Shown here: piece after piece, positions 1 through 8,357 of the stretch | Numbering within the stretch: position 1 is the stretch's first letter | How the letters are laid out: each line of letters begins with the position of its first letter | Assembly (NCBI GenBank): GCA_002319915.1 | Contig: DCFQ01000035.1 | Coordinates: forward strand, 1-38,059 | Length of the DNA: 38,059 bases | Reading direction: 5' to 3' | Origin: Bacteroidales bacterium UBA1800 | Lineage (GTDB): Bacteria; Bacteroidota; Bacteroidia; Bacteroidales; VadinHA17 | Made by a program: the position numbers and the translations under genes | The notes under the pieces: generated by a model | What the model was told of the DNA's origin: nothing | What the model saw: the letters and a program-made list of their open reading frames with translations, nothing else | Databases searched by the model: none

Positions 1-374
1 CTGAACGGCGCTATGATCAGGTCAAATTTCTCACTGAACCTGAAGCTGGTCATGTTCTGCCGGCTTATCCTTGCCATCTGCCCGCTGCTCAGCTTGGATC
101 TGAGTATATCGAGCATGGCCGGGCTGATATCGATGCCGTAAATATCCGCTCCTCCGGCGAGCGCTTCGGCAAAAAGCCTACCGGTCCCGGTTCCGATCTC
201 AAGTACTCGTCCTTTGGTCTCAGCTATCCTGTCAAGGTAATACCGGTTATCTACTCCGTCGCGCATCTGGTGGTAGATCAGATCGTAGAATCTGGCAAAG
301 AAATCCGGGTATTCGGAAAAGTCAGATTCAGATTTCTTTTTAAGCGGCTTACTGTACTTTTTACCCATATTCAT
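1..374 (-). CDS. SAM-dependent methyltransferase, class I (partial, C-terminus missing)
   Basis: The reading frame runs off the left edge of the window; about 124 N-terminal residues are visible. After a lysine-rich start (MNMGKKYSK) comes YPDFFARFYDLIY, common in small-molecule class I methyltransferases, then motif I VLEIGTGTGRLF near residue 55 and the acidic motif II IYGIDISPAML about 20 residues later. These form the Rossmann-fold SAM pocket. The substrate cannot be told from this part. ATG at 374 is the first start; a second ATG two codons later is possible. No neighbour hints at a pathway, and the gene is separated from the next minus-strand gene by a repeat-bearing spacer. Confidence 0.85.
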   Translation of the reverse strand, partial: MNMGKKYSKPLKKKSESDFSEYPDFFARFYDLIYHQMRDGVDNRYYLDRIAETKGRVLEIGTGTGRLFAEALAGGADIYGIDISPAMLDILRSKLSSGQMARISRQNMTSFRFSEKFDLIIAPF

Positions 375-467
375 TTATAACTCAGGACAAATAATCATTA
401 CGAACCTAAGTTAGTAAAATTCAGAATATTGAATAAAAGTAATTATTAACCGCGAACCCTGCCTCCT

Positions 468-554
468 GGTTACACTGAGGTCCACAGAAGAGACACAGCG
501 ATCACAGAGCAAAAAACAGTATCTCTGTGTTCTCCGTGTAAGTTCTTAAAAACC
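468..554. repeat. dispersed CACAGAG/CTCTGTG inverted-repeat element
   Basis: This spacer copy contains GGTTACACTGAGG, CACAGAAGAGACACAG and a 7-bp stem CACAGAG (503-509) / CTCTGTG (523-529), followed by CTCCGTGT. Similar words recur at 6405-6472, 12122-12166, 36227-36331 and 37422-37497, always outside genes. It lies between the methyltransferase start and the dioxygenase stop, so it may also act as a transcript end for upstream minus-strand transcription arriving from the dioxygenase gene. Confidence 0.5.
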
Positions 555-560
555 AGATTA

Positions 561-1391
561 TTAATCCTGTTCGATTTTGAAGCAGGTCATTGTCAGCGAG
601 CCGGCTACCGGCTTATCATTAAAGACACTTATCCTTTCGTTTTCATGCTTAAGGGCCAGCACGTAGAGCAACGGCAGAAAGTGATCTGGAGTCGGAACGG
701 CAAGCTCCATCGATTTCCCCTGCGACCTGTAGTTAATCAGGGGTTCATGATCCCCTGCAAGGGCCAGGGATTTGATCTTTTCATTTGCCTCAGCGGCCCA
801 GTCAAAGGCAAATTCCTCATTGAGCCTGTGCCAGGCGACTTTCATGAGGTTATGGACTATATTGCCGCTTCCGACTATAAGGATCCCCCTGTCCCGGAGC
901 GGGGCAAGCTCCTTTGCCAGGTCATAGTGGTACCTGGCGTTCCCGTGATAGTCGAGGCTGAATTGCACCACCGGTATATCAGCTTTCGGATACATATGCC
1001 TGATCACGCTCCAGCAGCCATGATCGAGTCCCCATTTTTCGTCCGGTCTCACCATGGATCCCGAAACCAGGCGCCGGACCTCATCTGCCAGCTCCGGCTT
1101 GCCGGGTGCCGGATAGACAACCCTGTACAGCTCTTCAGGGAAACCCCCGAAATCATGGATGGTCTTTGGCTTTTCCATTGCCGTCACATACGTGCCGCCG
1201 GTCTCCCAGTGAGCGGAAATGCACAGGATAGCATCCGGCACCGGCACTCCCATTACGCTTTTGCTCCAGCCCTCAGTGAATTCATTTTCCTCTATTGCAT
1301 TCATGGGATTCCCGTGACCGAGGAACAATACCGGCATCCTTCCGGCATGGCCGGACGATGCCGTTAATTTATTATTTGAAAGCGATTCCAT
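561..1391 (-). CDS. ygiD: 4,5-DOPA-extradiol-dioxygenase family protein (YgiD/LigB-like)
   Basis: A 276-residue protein of the class III extradiol ring-cleavage dioxygenase (LigB) fold, close in length and motifs to E. coli YgiD. Histidines sit in the family-typical positions: LFLGHGNPM (His26), CISAHWE (His61), LDHGCW (His124), GSGNIVHNL (His180) and PTPDHFLPL (His237). Some of these bind the active-site metal in the family. Plant and fungal relatives open the ring of DOPA; the physiological substrate in bacteria is uncertain. There is no signal peptide, so it should be cytoplasmic. A downstream Met at residue 19 directly precedes the conserved core and could be an alternative start. The gene follows the YceI gene at a 26-bp distance on the same strand. 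Confidence 0.9.
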   Translation of the reverse strand: MESLSNNKLTASSGHAGRMPVLFLGHGNPMNAIEENEFTEGWSKSVMGVPVPDAILCISAHWETGGTYVTAMEKPKTIHDFGGFPEELYRVVYPAPGKPELADEVRRLVSGSMVRPDEKWGLDHGCWSVIRHMYPKADIPVVQFSLDYHGNARYHYDLAKELAPLRDRGILIVGSGNIVHNLMKVAWHRLNEEFAFDWAAEANEKIKSLALAGDHEPLINYRSQGKSMELAVPTPDHFLPLLYVLALKHENERISVFNDKPVAGSLTMTCFKIEQD

Positions 1392-1417
1392 ATTGATCCG
1401 GACTCCCCGGCAGATTA

Positions 1418-1951
1418 TTAGTTTTGCTTTACAAGCTGCAGCTCGGCATTTATCCTTACTTCATCACTTACCAGGACACCGCCCGTCTCGAGGGCTGCGT
1501 TCCACATAAGGCCCCACTCTTTCCTGCTTATCTTTCCGTTTATGGAAAACCCCGCTTTTTCGTTGCCCCATGGGTCCTTGTTGATTCCGCCGAATTCGAC
1601 ATCAAATACAACTTCCCTGCTGATGCCTCTGATGGTCAACAGGCCCTTAAGCTGATAATTTCCATCATCTGACCTGGTCAGCGACGACCCGGTAAAAGTC
1701 ATCTCCCTGTGGTTGGCGACGTCAAAGAAATCGGCGCTTTTAAGATGATTATCACGCTCATCGGTGTTTGTGAACACCGAGGATGTGTCGATGGTCCCTT
1801 TAATGCTTGAGCCGATAAACTCAACTCCGTTCGAGCTCACTTCGGCACTGAATTTCCTGAATTCACCTTTCACATTTGTTATCATCATGTGTTTTACCTT
1901 GAAAAGGATTTCACTGTGTGCAGGATCTGCTACCCATTTTGTTGTTTCCAT
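1418..1951 (-). CDS. YceI family protein (lipocalin-like, cytoplasmic form)
   Basis: The protein opens with TKWVADPAHSEILFKVKHM and carries VKGEFRKF, TSSVFTNTDERDNHLKS, DFFDV and FTGSS, the signature of the YceI beta-barrel family, which binds isoprenoid-type lipids in characterised members. There is no signal sequence, unlike periplasmic E. coli YceI. The frame can be extended by 12 codons to a TTG at 1987, but ATG at 1951 lies just ahead of the conserved domain and is preferred, giving 177 residues. No Shine-Dalgarno is visible, as usual in Bacteroidota. It probably shares a transcript with the dioxygenase gene 26 bp downstream. An AraC regulator gene lies upstream on the same strand. Confidence 0.88.
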   Translation of the reverse strand: METTKWVADPAHSEILFKVKHMMITNVKGEFRKFSAEVSSNGVEFIGSSIKGTIDTSSVFTNTDERDNHLKSADFFDVANHREMTFTGSSLTRSDDGNYQLKGLLTIRGISREVVFDVEFGGINKDPWGNEKAGFSINGKISRKEWGLMWNAALETGGVLVSDEVRINAELQLVKQN

Positions 1952-2057
1952 TGTATGAATTATTAATTGTTGGTTTGTATCATTCAAAATTCATGAGACA
2001 AAGATGCACCATACCTCCCGGACCGGGGTAACACTTTTAGGCAGAAGAGTTGTAATT

Positions 2058-2987
2058 TCAGGAAATGATCTTCCTCATTTCGTCACGGAAAGCAGTGGGA
2101 GTTGTTCCTGCCGCCTTTTTAAAGACGTTTGTGAAATAGGATTTCTCATTGTAGCCGAGCTCAAACCCAATCTCGGAAACGGATTTGTCGGTGTATATCA
2201 GGAGGTTCTTTGCCTCTGTCATCCTTCTCGTCTCGATAAGTTCCGATACGCTCTGGTTAAGGATATTCTGGCAGAGCAGATTGAGGTTCCGGGATGACAT
2301 GAACAGCTTTTCTGCATAAAAGCTTACCCCTTCAGGCCTCCTGAAATTCTCCTCGAGTATTTTCAGGAAGTTCTTGAATGCAGTATTATGGACCTTTGGA
2401 TACTTCTTTTCTTCAGAGCCATACTTATCTGATTCAGCCTCTATCATGGTCAGCAGGGCTTTAAGAAGATCCCTGACCACTGCCATCGAGGGATCCCGGT
2501 TCTTCATTTCTCCGTCGATCAGCCAGGTCAGTTTCAGCATTCTGTCGAAACACTCCCGGTCCCTGATCATTATGTCGGCATGTTCATGGTAGTATGAATA
2601 CAGCTGGAATGTTGTCCCGGGTATAAAATCACTGGCGAATCCAATGGCCCAAATATCGCACTTCCCTTCAACACTCATCGGCTTTATCCTGTGCACCTTG
2701 CCCCGGGTAATAAAGCTGACGAACGGGGCATGGAATTCCAGCGACCGGTAATCAATGAAATGCTCGATCCTGCCTTCTGCTCCAATAAGCAGCTCCTCAA
2801 AATCATGGATATGGGGGTCGTTTGGTGACTCCTCAATTTTTAGGGCATCTTCCGCTGTTACCCTGAATATTTTGAAGAACGGATCGGCCATGGTATTTTC
2901 TGCAGGAACGGAAACCACATCCTGTCTGCAATTTTCGTTCAAATATAGCTTAAAAATCCCATGATTTTCGCTTGCATGAGCTGACAC
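2058..2987 (-). CDS. AraC family transcriptional regulator
   Basis: The N-terminal part holds a cupin-like sensor (DPHIHDFEELLIGAEG, about residues 57-72, then FVSFITRGKVHRI). The last 100 residues are a double helix-turn-helix AraC domain with MSSRNLNLLCQ, SVSELIETRRM, KSVSEIGFELGY and SYFTNVFKKAAGTTP. Such proteins bind DNA in response to a small ligand. The longest start is a GTG at 2987; the first in-frame ATG is at residue 33, and the N-terminal lead (GIFKLYLNENC) may be genuine, so the GTG start is kept with doubt. It is divergent from the GH3 gene (126-bp spacer) and upstream of yceI, so either could be its target; nothing in the sequence decides. Confidence 0.9.
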   Translation of the reverse strand: MSAHASENHGIFKLYLNENCRQDVVSVPAENTMADPFFKIFRVTAEDALKIEESPNDPHIHDFEELLIGAEGRIEHFIDYRSLEFHAPFVSFITRGKVHRIKPMSVEGKCDIWAIGFASDFIPGTTFQLYSYYHEHADIMIRDRECFDRMLKLTWLIDGEMKNRDPSMAVVRDLLKALLTMIEAESDKYGSEEKKYPKVHNTAFKNFLKILEENFRRPEGVSFYAEKLFMSSRNLNLLCQNILNQSVSELIETRRMTEAKNLLIYTDKSVSEIGFELGYNEKSYFTNVFKKAAGTTPTAFRDEMRKIIS

Positions 2988-3113
2988 AGCGATATTCGGC
3001 AGGCGGGATGAAGGGTATAATTACAAAACTGCTAAATTGCGTGCCGTGTCCCGGGCCTGATCCCTAAACATACAGGACACTGAATTATTTACTGAAACCT
3101 GACCTTCCGGACC

Positions 3114-5096
3114 ATGAAAAAAGTATTAAAAATTTTCCTTTGCACCTTTGGCTCAATCATTGGATTCATCCTGATCCTGCTTATCGCAATCTTCCTTAAA
3201 ATTTCCGTGACAGGCAGCAAGACTGCCAGGAAGAGCCAGGCCCTGATAGGCCCGGAAGTGAAAACTCTGACCCTTGACGGATTTACCTTCCGCGACCTGG
3301 ACAAGAACGGCAAGCTCGATATTTATGAAGACTCCCGCCGCCCGTATACGGAAAGGGTGAACGACCTTCTTTCCCGGATGACACTGGAGGAAAAGGCGGG
3401 ATCGATGTTCATGCCGCCGGTAAGCATGAAGAAGGATGGGTCGATATCGGAAAAGCCATCCCTCAACGATGTTTTCTCACTGATGGCAAAGGGCACATCA
3501 GGAATGCTTTTCCTGAAGGACATTAACCATTTTAACATTTTCAGCGGAACAACAAAGCGCAACATGGCACTCTGGTACAACAACCTCCAGAGGCTTGCCG
3601 GGCGGACCAGGCTGGGGATACCGGTCACGATATCCTCCGATCCCCGGAACACATTCAGCAATAATCCTCTCGCAAGCGCCTTCAGCGGAGACTTCTCCCA
3701 ATGGCCCGAACCGACAGGACTGGCTGCAATCGGCGATTCCCTACTTATCTATAAATTCGCCGATATGGCACGGCGGGAATATCTCGCCGTAGGCATAAGG
3801 ATCGCCCTTCATCCAATGGCCGATCTTGCAACCGAACCCAGGTGGGGCAGGATTAACGGGACTTTCGGAGAGGATGCAAAGCTGTCAGCCATGATGACTT
3901 CAGCTTATATCAGGGGATTCCAGGGGGATTCCCTCTGCACCAACAGCGTCGCCTGCATGACAAAGCATTTTTCCGGAGGAGGGCCACAGAAGGAGGGTAT
4001 AGATCCTCATTTCCCGGTTGCCAAAGGGCAGGTATATCCGGGTAACAATTTCAATTATCACATGGTCCCCTTCGAAGCAGCATTCAGGGCCGGAACTGCA
4101 GAAATAATGCCTTACTACGGGATCCCCATGGATATGACGGGCGAGAATGTGGGGTTCAGCTTTAACAGGGAAATGATAACAGGGTTCCTGAGGAACAAGT
4201 ATCATTTTGAAGGGGTGGTGTGCACCGACTGGGGCATTGTAACCGATACGAAATTCCTGGGAATGATGATCCTTCCGGCAAGGGCAAGGGGGATGGAAAA
4301 AGCAACACCGGAAGAGAGGGTCCTCAAGGTAATAAATGCAGGCGTCGACCAGTTCGGGGGAGAGAGTGTCCCGGAAATAGTGGTAAAGCTCGTAAAGGAC
4401 GGGAAGATCAGCGAATCCCGTATCGATTCATCCGTCAGGAGGATCCTCAGGCTGAAATTTGATCTTGGCCTTTTCGATAACCCGTTCGTGGACCCTGACA
4501 ATGCTGAAAAGACGGTGGGCAATCCGGAGTTCAGGGCAGCCGGTGAAGAGGCCCTCAGGAGATCGGTGGTCCTCCTGAAGAATGACTCATCATCCGCCGG
4601 GAAATGCCTGCCGCTGAAACAAGGCGTCAAGGTCTATGCAAAGAACATTGATCCGGAAAAGGTAAAGAAATATGCGACCGTTGTCACGAAGCCCGAAGAA
4701 GCTGATTTTGCCATAATTCGCCTGAAGTCCCCCAGCTACTCCATAAAGGGGGCAGGTCTTCTCGGAAGGCTTTTCAGCTCGGGTGATCTTGATTTCAAGG
4801 GAAAGGAGAAGGAAGAGATATTAAAGCTTCTGCGTTCGGTTCCATCAATAGTCGACATTTACCTGGACAGGCCGGCGGTCATCCCGGAAATTGCATCTGC
4901 CTCCAAAGGGCTCTTCGCTGATTTCGGAACAAGCGATGAAGCCCTTCTGGACCTGGTTTTCGGGAAAGTGAATCCTTCCGCCCACCTGCCTTTTGAACTG
5001 CCCTCCTCGATGGAGGCAGTCAGGAATCAGAAGGAAGACCTTCCGCACGATTCGTCAGACCCGTTGTTTGCCTTCGGATACGGGCTGAGCTACTGA
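3114..5096 (+). CDS. Glycoside hydrolase family 3 protein (beta-glucosidase-like), membrane-anchored
   Basis: Residues 7-30 form a hydrophobic anchor or uncleaved signal, so the enzyme should face the periplasm. DLDKNGKLDIYED (61-73) is the calcium-loop-like lead found before many Bacteroidota GH3 domains. LSRMTLEEKAG (86-96) opens the GH3 barrel, KHFSGGGPQKEG (284-295) lies in the substrate site, and VVCTDWG carries the likely nucleophile Asp372. A GH3_C domain follows (SVVLLKND, then FGTSDEALLDLVFG) and the protein stops at DPLFAFGYGLSY, so it lacks the usual C-terminal fibronectin III-like domain. Family members release terminal beta-linked sugars. No SusC/SusD pair is nearby, so this is not a typical polysaccharide utilisation locus. 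Confidence 0.92.
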   Translation: MKKVLKIFLCTFGSIIGFILILLIAIFLKISVTGSKTARKSQALIGPEVKTLTLDGFTFRDLDKNGKLDIYEDSRRPYTERVNDLLSRMTLEEKAGSMFMPPVSMKKDGSISEKPSLNDVFSLMAKGTSGMLFLKDINHFNIFSGTTKRNMALWYNNLQRLAGRTRLGIPVTISSDPRNTFSNNPLASAFSGDFSQWPEPTGLAAIGDSLLIYKFADMARREYLAVGIRIALHPMADLATEPRWGRINGTFGEDAKLSAMMTSAYIRGFQGDSLCTNSVACMTKHFSGGGPQKEGIDPHFPVAKGQVYPGNNFNYHMVPFEAAFRAGTAEIMPYYGIPMDMTGENVGFSFNREMITGFLRNKYHFEGVVCTDWGIVTDTKFLGMMILPARARGMEKATPEERVLKVINAGVDQFGGESVPEIVVKLVKDGKISESRIDSSVRRILRLKFDLGLFDNPFVDPDNAEKTVGNPEFRAAGEEALRRSVVLLKNDSSSAGKCLPLKQGVKVYAKNIDPEKVKKYATVVTKPEEADFAIIRLKSPSYSIKGAGLLGRLFSSGDLDFKGKEKEEILKLLRSVPSIVDIYLDRPAVIPEIASASKGLFADFGTSDEALLDLVFGKVNPSAHLPFELPSSMEAVRNQKEDLPHDSSDPLFAFGYGLSY

Positions 5097-5153
5097 ACAT
5101 CTTTTGATTATCTTTGGACGGGTCCAACCGTTCAAATAATGAAGTTTTGAGAA

Positions 5154-6386
5154 ATGGCCAAAGAGTATTCACTTGACAAGGACAAGATACGGATCCTGCT
5201 TCTGGAGGGGATCCATAAAAGTGCCCTGGAGTTCTTCAATTCCAACGGGTATTATAATATAGAATCGCTTCCGGAAGCTCCTGATAAAGAAACGCTGTTT
5301 TCAAAAATTGAAGGGGCAAACATAATCGGGATCAGGTCGAGGACAAGCCTGACCAGGGAGGTCATGAGCGCAGCGCCAAAGCTGATCGCAGTGGGATGTT
5401 TCAGCATCGGGACCAACCAGGTCGACAGTCATGCGGCCAGACTCCTGGGGATTCCGGTTTTCAATGCGCCATTTTCCAATACCCGCTCGGTGGCTGAGCT
5501 GGTGATAGCGGAAGCTATTCTCCTGATGCGAAACATTCCTGCAAAAAATGCCGCTGCCCATAGGGGTAAGTGGATGAAGTCAGCGGCAAACAGCTTCGAA
5601 GTGCGCGGCAAAAATATAGGGATAGTCGGCTACGGGCACATCGGCTCGCAGGTGTCGATCCTTGCCGAAGCCCTCGGGATGAACGTTTACTACTACGACA
5701 TCGTCAAGAAGCTAAGCCTTGGAAAGGCTGTTGCATGCAGTTCGCTGGACGAATTGCTTTCTGTTGCGCAGATAGTTACACTTCACGTTCCTGAAACACC
5801 GCTGACGTGCAATATGATCGGTGAGAAAGAGATTGCCGTAATGAGAAAAGGCGCCTGTCTTGTCAATGCTTCCCGTGGTTCGGTGGTGGATGTAGCGCCT
5901 CTTGCCGCCGCTCTGAAGAGCGGTCAAATCCTGGGCGCCGCGCTGGATGTTTTTCCCGAGGAACCGGCTTCGAACAGCGACCCGTTCATCTCGGAGCTCC
6001 AGCAGTTTGAAAATGTGATCCTGTCCCCTCATGTCGGGGGCAGCACTGTCGAAGCCCAGGAGAACATCGGTACAGAGGTCGCCGAAAAGCTGGTCAGATA
6101 CAGCGATACGGGCGATACGATAGGGGCAACGAACTTTGTCCAGATATCCCTTCAGCCGAACAGCAATGCCCAAAGATTCCTCCATATCCACAGGAATGAA
6201 CCCGGGATCCTGAAAGAGATAAACTATGTATTTACCTCAAAAGGGATAAATATAGCAGCCGAGTATCTTCAGACCGACCCGGAGGTAGGATATGTCATTA
6301 TCGATACGGAAAGCCGGCTCTCCAGCAGCATCCTTCAGGAGCTGAGGGACATCAGGGGAACAATAAGAGTAAGGATGCTGTATTGA
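5154..6386 (+). CDS. serA: D-3-phosphoglycerate dehydrogenase, ACT-domain type
   Basis: Exactly 410 residues and alignable almost end to end with E. coli SerA, including the first turn and the closing LY. It oxidises 3-phosphoglycerate with NAD, the first step of serine synthesis. Visible are IGTNQVD (85-91), FNAPFSNTRSVAELV, the nucleotide loop GIVGYGHIGSQ (156-166), catalytic Arg241, Glu270 and His293 (SPHVGGST), and a C-terminal ACT domain (342-410). The ACT residues matching the E. coli serine site (His346, Asn348, Asn366) are kept, which predicts feedback inhibition by serine. It follows the GH3 gene by 57 bp with no obvious terminator between, but no functional link is evident; serC and serB are not nearby. 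Confidence 0.97.
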   Translation: MAKEYSLDKDKIRILLLEGIHKSALEFFNSNGYYNIESLPEAPDKETLFSKIEGANIIGIRSRTSLTREVMSAAPKLIAVGCFSIGTNQVDSHAARLLGIPVFNAPFSNTRSVAELVIAEAILLMRNIPAKNAAAHRGKWMKSAANSFEVRGKNIGIVGYGHIGSQVSILAEALGMNVYYYDIVKKLSLGKAVACSSLDELLSVAQIVTLHVPETPLTCNMIGEKEIAVMRKGACLVNASRGSVVDVAPLAAALKSGQILGAALDVFPEEPASNSDPFISELQQFENVILSPHVGGSTVEAQENIGTEVAEKLVRYSDTGDTIGATNFVQISLQPNSNAQRFLHIHRNEPGILKEINYVFTSKGINIAAEYLQTDPEVGYVIIDTESRLSSSILQELRDIRGTIRVRMLY

Positions 6387-6404
6387 TCTTTCTGCCCGGT
6401 CCGG

Positions 6405-6472
6405 TTAACCACGGAGCTGAACAGGATAATAATGGAGCTACGCAGCATTACTCCGTGCGGCTCCGTGGTTAA
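6405..6472. terminator. Perfect 13-bp inverted repeat, probable bidirectional terminator (CACGGAG family)
   Basis: TTAACCACGGAGC at 6405-6417 is repeated as the exact reverse complement at 6460-6472, with inner GGAG/CTCC pairs that could extend the stem. It sits between two convergent genes, 19 bp after the serA stop and 52 bp beyond the stop of the minus-strand gene, where a shared transcript end is expected. The arms also belong to the dispersed CACGGAG-type repeat family of this window. Confidence 0.6.
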
Positions 6473-6523
6473 ACATATTCCCGGCCGGAAGGCAGATCTG
6501 TTAATTTATTAACAATCAAATCA

Positions 6524-7393
6524 TCAGAGGCTGTGAAGGTAAGCCGCGCTATCCTTGAAGGTTTCGGCATCCATCTCGACGAAGATATTCTGGACTCCCC
6601 CCGTCTTCGTTGCAGCAAAGAACTCCTTCCAGTCAACAATTCCTTTTCCGATAGGAACATTCTTTTTTTCCTCCGGGGACCAGTCTGCAAGATGTGCTGA
6701 AATGTACCGGCCCGGGTATTTCCTGAAATAATCGGCCGCCTTGTATCCAAGACTTATAACGGCTACCTGGAACTGCATTTTGACAAGTCCGGGATCCAGC
6801 TCCGACATCAGGGCATCGTAAATAAGCTTGCCGTCGAGCTTGGCGAACTCCATGTGATGATTGTGGTAGCCCAGCTGGATACCTGCGGCTTTAGTTTTGA
6901 CACCTATCTTGTTGAGCTCATCTGCAGACTTCATCCAGTCGCTCATTGTCGCATTCTCAGGCAGGTCGAAGCTGGATACGATCATCTGCTTCTGTCCCGA
7001 GTCTTTTGCGAATGCGATCCTGTCGTCAAGGCTTGTCCTGAGTTCTTCCATCCCATAATGGGTGCTGACGAGAGCCAAACCTGCATCATTGATGATCTTC
7101 ACGAGCTCCTTGCCGGAAAGTTTCAGCAGGGATCCGAAGCCAAGATCCTTGTAACCGAGGGGAGAGCACATCTCAATGGTCTGGTAGCCAATACCAGCCA
7201 TCATTTTGAGTGTCGGTGCAAACTCTTTTTCAATTTTATCCCTCAGGATCCACATCTGGAACCCGACAGGGTAATTGAGGGTCTTTCCCGGCAGCACCGG
7301 GCTTGCACCTGCAGGAATTCTTGATGCCAGTACTGCTGATCCTAACCCCAGCGCACTCCTGCTTAGGAACTGACGTCTGTTAAGCTTGTTCAT
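6524..7393 (-). CDS. Sugar phosphate isomerase/epimerase-like TIM-barrel protein with Tat signal
   Basis: The first 31 residues hold a twin-arginine motif (NRRQFLSRS) followed by a hydrophobic stretch ending near PAGAS, so the protein is probably exported folded. The rest is a xylose-isomerase-like (AP endonuclease family 2) barrel: IEMCSPLGY, LVSTHYGMEEL, LGYHNHHMEF (His/Glu of the metal site), and WKEFFAATKTGGVQNIFVEMD near the end. Exported family members in Bacteroidota often act on modified sugars, but the substrate here is unknown. It is 289 residues long with no visible damage. The gene stands alone after the HEAT-protein gene, with a weak hairpin in between. Confidence 0.88.
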   Translation of the reverse strand: MNKLNRRQFLSRSALGLGSAVLASRIPAGASPVLPGKTLNYPVGFQMWILRDKIEKEFAPTLKMMAGIGYQTIEMCSPLGYKDLGFGSLLKLSGKELVKIINDAGLALVSTHYGMEELRTSLDDRIAFAKDSGQKQMIVSSFDLPENATMSDWMKSADELNKIGVKTKAAGIQLGYHNHHMEFAKLDGKLIYDALMSELDPGLVKMQFQVAVISLGYKAADYFRKYPGRYISAHLADWSPEEKKNVPIGKGIVDWKEFFAATKTGGVQNIFVEMDAETFKDSAAYLHSL

Positions 7394-7432
7394 ATGAATA
7401 TGATTTAAGTGGTTAAATAATAGTCCCCGTTA

Positions 7433-7463
7433 GAATGAGTATAAAATTAGAAAATTCTCATTC
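7433..7463 (-). terminator. Weak hairpin after the HEAT-protein gene
   Basis: GAATGAG (7433-7439) and CTCATTC (7457-7463) form a 7-bp stem with an AT-rich 17-nt loop directly beyond the stop of the minus-strand HEAT-like gene. It could end the upstream operon before the TIM-barrel gene. There is no clean run of T on the minus strand, so support is modest. Confidence 0.35.
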
Positions 7464-7464
7464 A

Positions 7465-7671
7465 TTATTTTATTCCAAGATCTTTTTTAAGAATGGCAAC
7501 AGCAATTATAAGGGCCTGGTGTTCGGGGGTCATCTCCCTGAGCCTCTTCCTGAGTTCTGAAAGGCAAAGCTCATCACCTGAATTTCCCAGCTTGTTTATC
7601 GCGTTTATCCTCACCTCACGGTCTTCATCGTCGAGTTCCCTGAGGTATTTGTTTATGAGATGGTCATCCAT
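7465..7671 (-). CDS. HEAT-repeat-like mini protein (68 aa)
   Basis: The predicted product starts MDDHLINKYLRELDDEDREV and has one helical-hairpin repeat (DEDREVRINAINKLGNSGDE) typical of HEAT/PBS-lyase-type repeats, then an amphipathic helix and VAILKKDLGIK. A single repeat cannot form a full solenoid, so it may dimerise or cap another protein. The frame is open further upstream, but ATG at 7671 is chosen because it begins the conserved part and falls 29 bp after the stop of the preceding membrane-protein gene; a longer start would overlap that gene. The function is unknown. Confidence 0.7.
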   Translation of the reverse strand: MDDHLINKYLRELDDEDREVRINAINKLGNSGDELCLSELRKRLREMTPEHQALIIAVAILKKDLGIK

Positions 7672-7700
7672 GACGAATGATGCCTGTCTGAAAGAATAGT

Positions 7701-8330
7701 TTACCTGGTCCTGTCGGGGTGGATGGTGCCGCCCTTGGTAAGCCATGAGACCCCGAATGCCACCAGGGCCGCTGTTTCGGCCCAGAAGACGAAGCCCGAA
7801 TGCGGATCATTCCCTGAAAAGACAAAAAAGATTGCGATCGCAGCCAGGGATGCAAGCATGACAATGCCACAGATGAGATAGATCCTGTTCCTCTTCAGCT
7901 TTTGCCGGGTCGGGGAGGAACCCTTCCTTCGGAAAATAATTATTGAAAAGATGGAGAGCACAATGAAGAAGAGTGAAGCTGCCCCAAGATGGATCGAACC
8001 CGAAAGGTCGAGCGGGCCTGATTCCGTGGTTGGGAACCATGCGATGCACAGGGCACAGATTCCGGCAATATTCCCGAGCAGGTCATCCAACTTGCTGTAT
8101 CCCCTGTAGAAGAAAAGGAAAAGCGCAATTGCGCACAAGGCTCCCACAAGGACGTCGCGCATGCCGGAGTAGTAGTACTGGCTGATCGTACTCAGCGTGA
8201 GGTCACCCCCGTAGATCAGGTAAACCCCCAGCATGAGCGTGAAGGGAAGCAAAATTCCTATCCAGCCTACCGCCTTCCGGAGAGCCAGGTAAGAATATGT
8301 GAGATCCGATGATTTTTTTGCGGAGTTCAT
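7701..8330 (-). CDS. DUF998-like integral membrane protein
   Basis: A 209-residue protein with about six hydrophobic segments (near residues 20-40, 60-77, 86-102, 113-131, 149-168 and 178-194). STISQYYYSGMRDVLVG after the first helix, GNIAGICALCIAWFPTTE and SGSIHLGAA resemble the DUF998 family of predicted seven- or six-helix membrane proteins. No catalytic function is known for the family. It sits 27 bp downstream of the CarboxypepD_reg-like gene and 29 bp upstream of the HEAT-like gene, so all three are probably cotranscribed. Confidence 0.7.
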   Translation of the reverse strand: MNSAKKSSDLTYSYLALRKAVGWIGILLPFTLMLGVYLIYGGDLTLSTISQYYYSGMRDVLVGALCAIALFLFFYRGYSKLDDLLGNIAGICALCIAWFPTTESGPLDLSGSIHLGAASLFFIVLSIFSIIIFRRKGSSPTRQKLKRNRIYLICGIVMLASLAAIAIFFVFSGNDPHSGFVFWAETAALVAFGVSWLTKGGTIHPDRTR

Positions 8331-8357
8331 GTTAAATGCTGCCGGGGCTTATTGCTT

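Noticed and set aside
645..1367. 240-residue plus-strand open frame opposite the dioxygenase gene
   Set aside because: The minus frame has clear family motifs; the plus frame matches nothing and is a shadow.
1951..1987. Longer YceI start at TTG 1987
   Set aside because: The extra 12 residues precede the conserved domain and an ATG is available.
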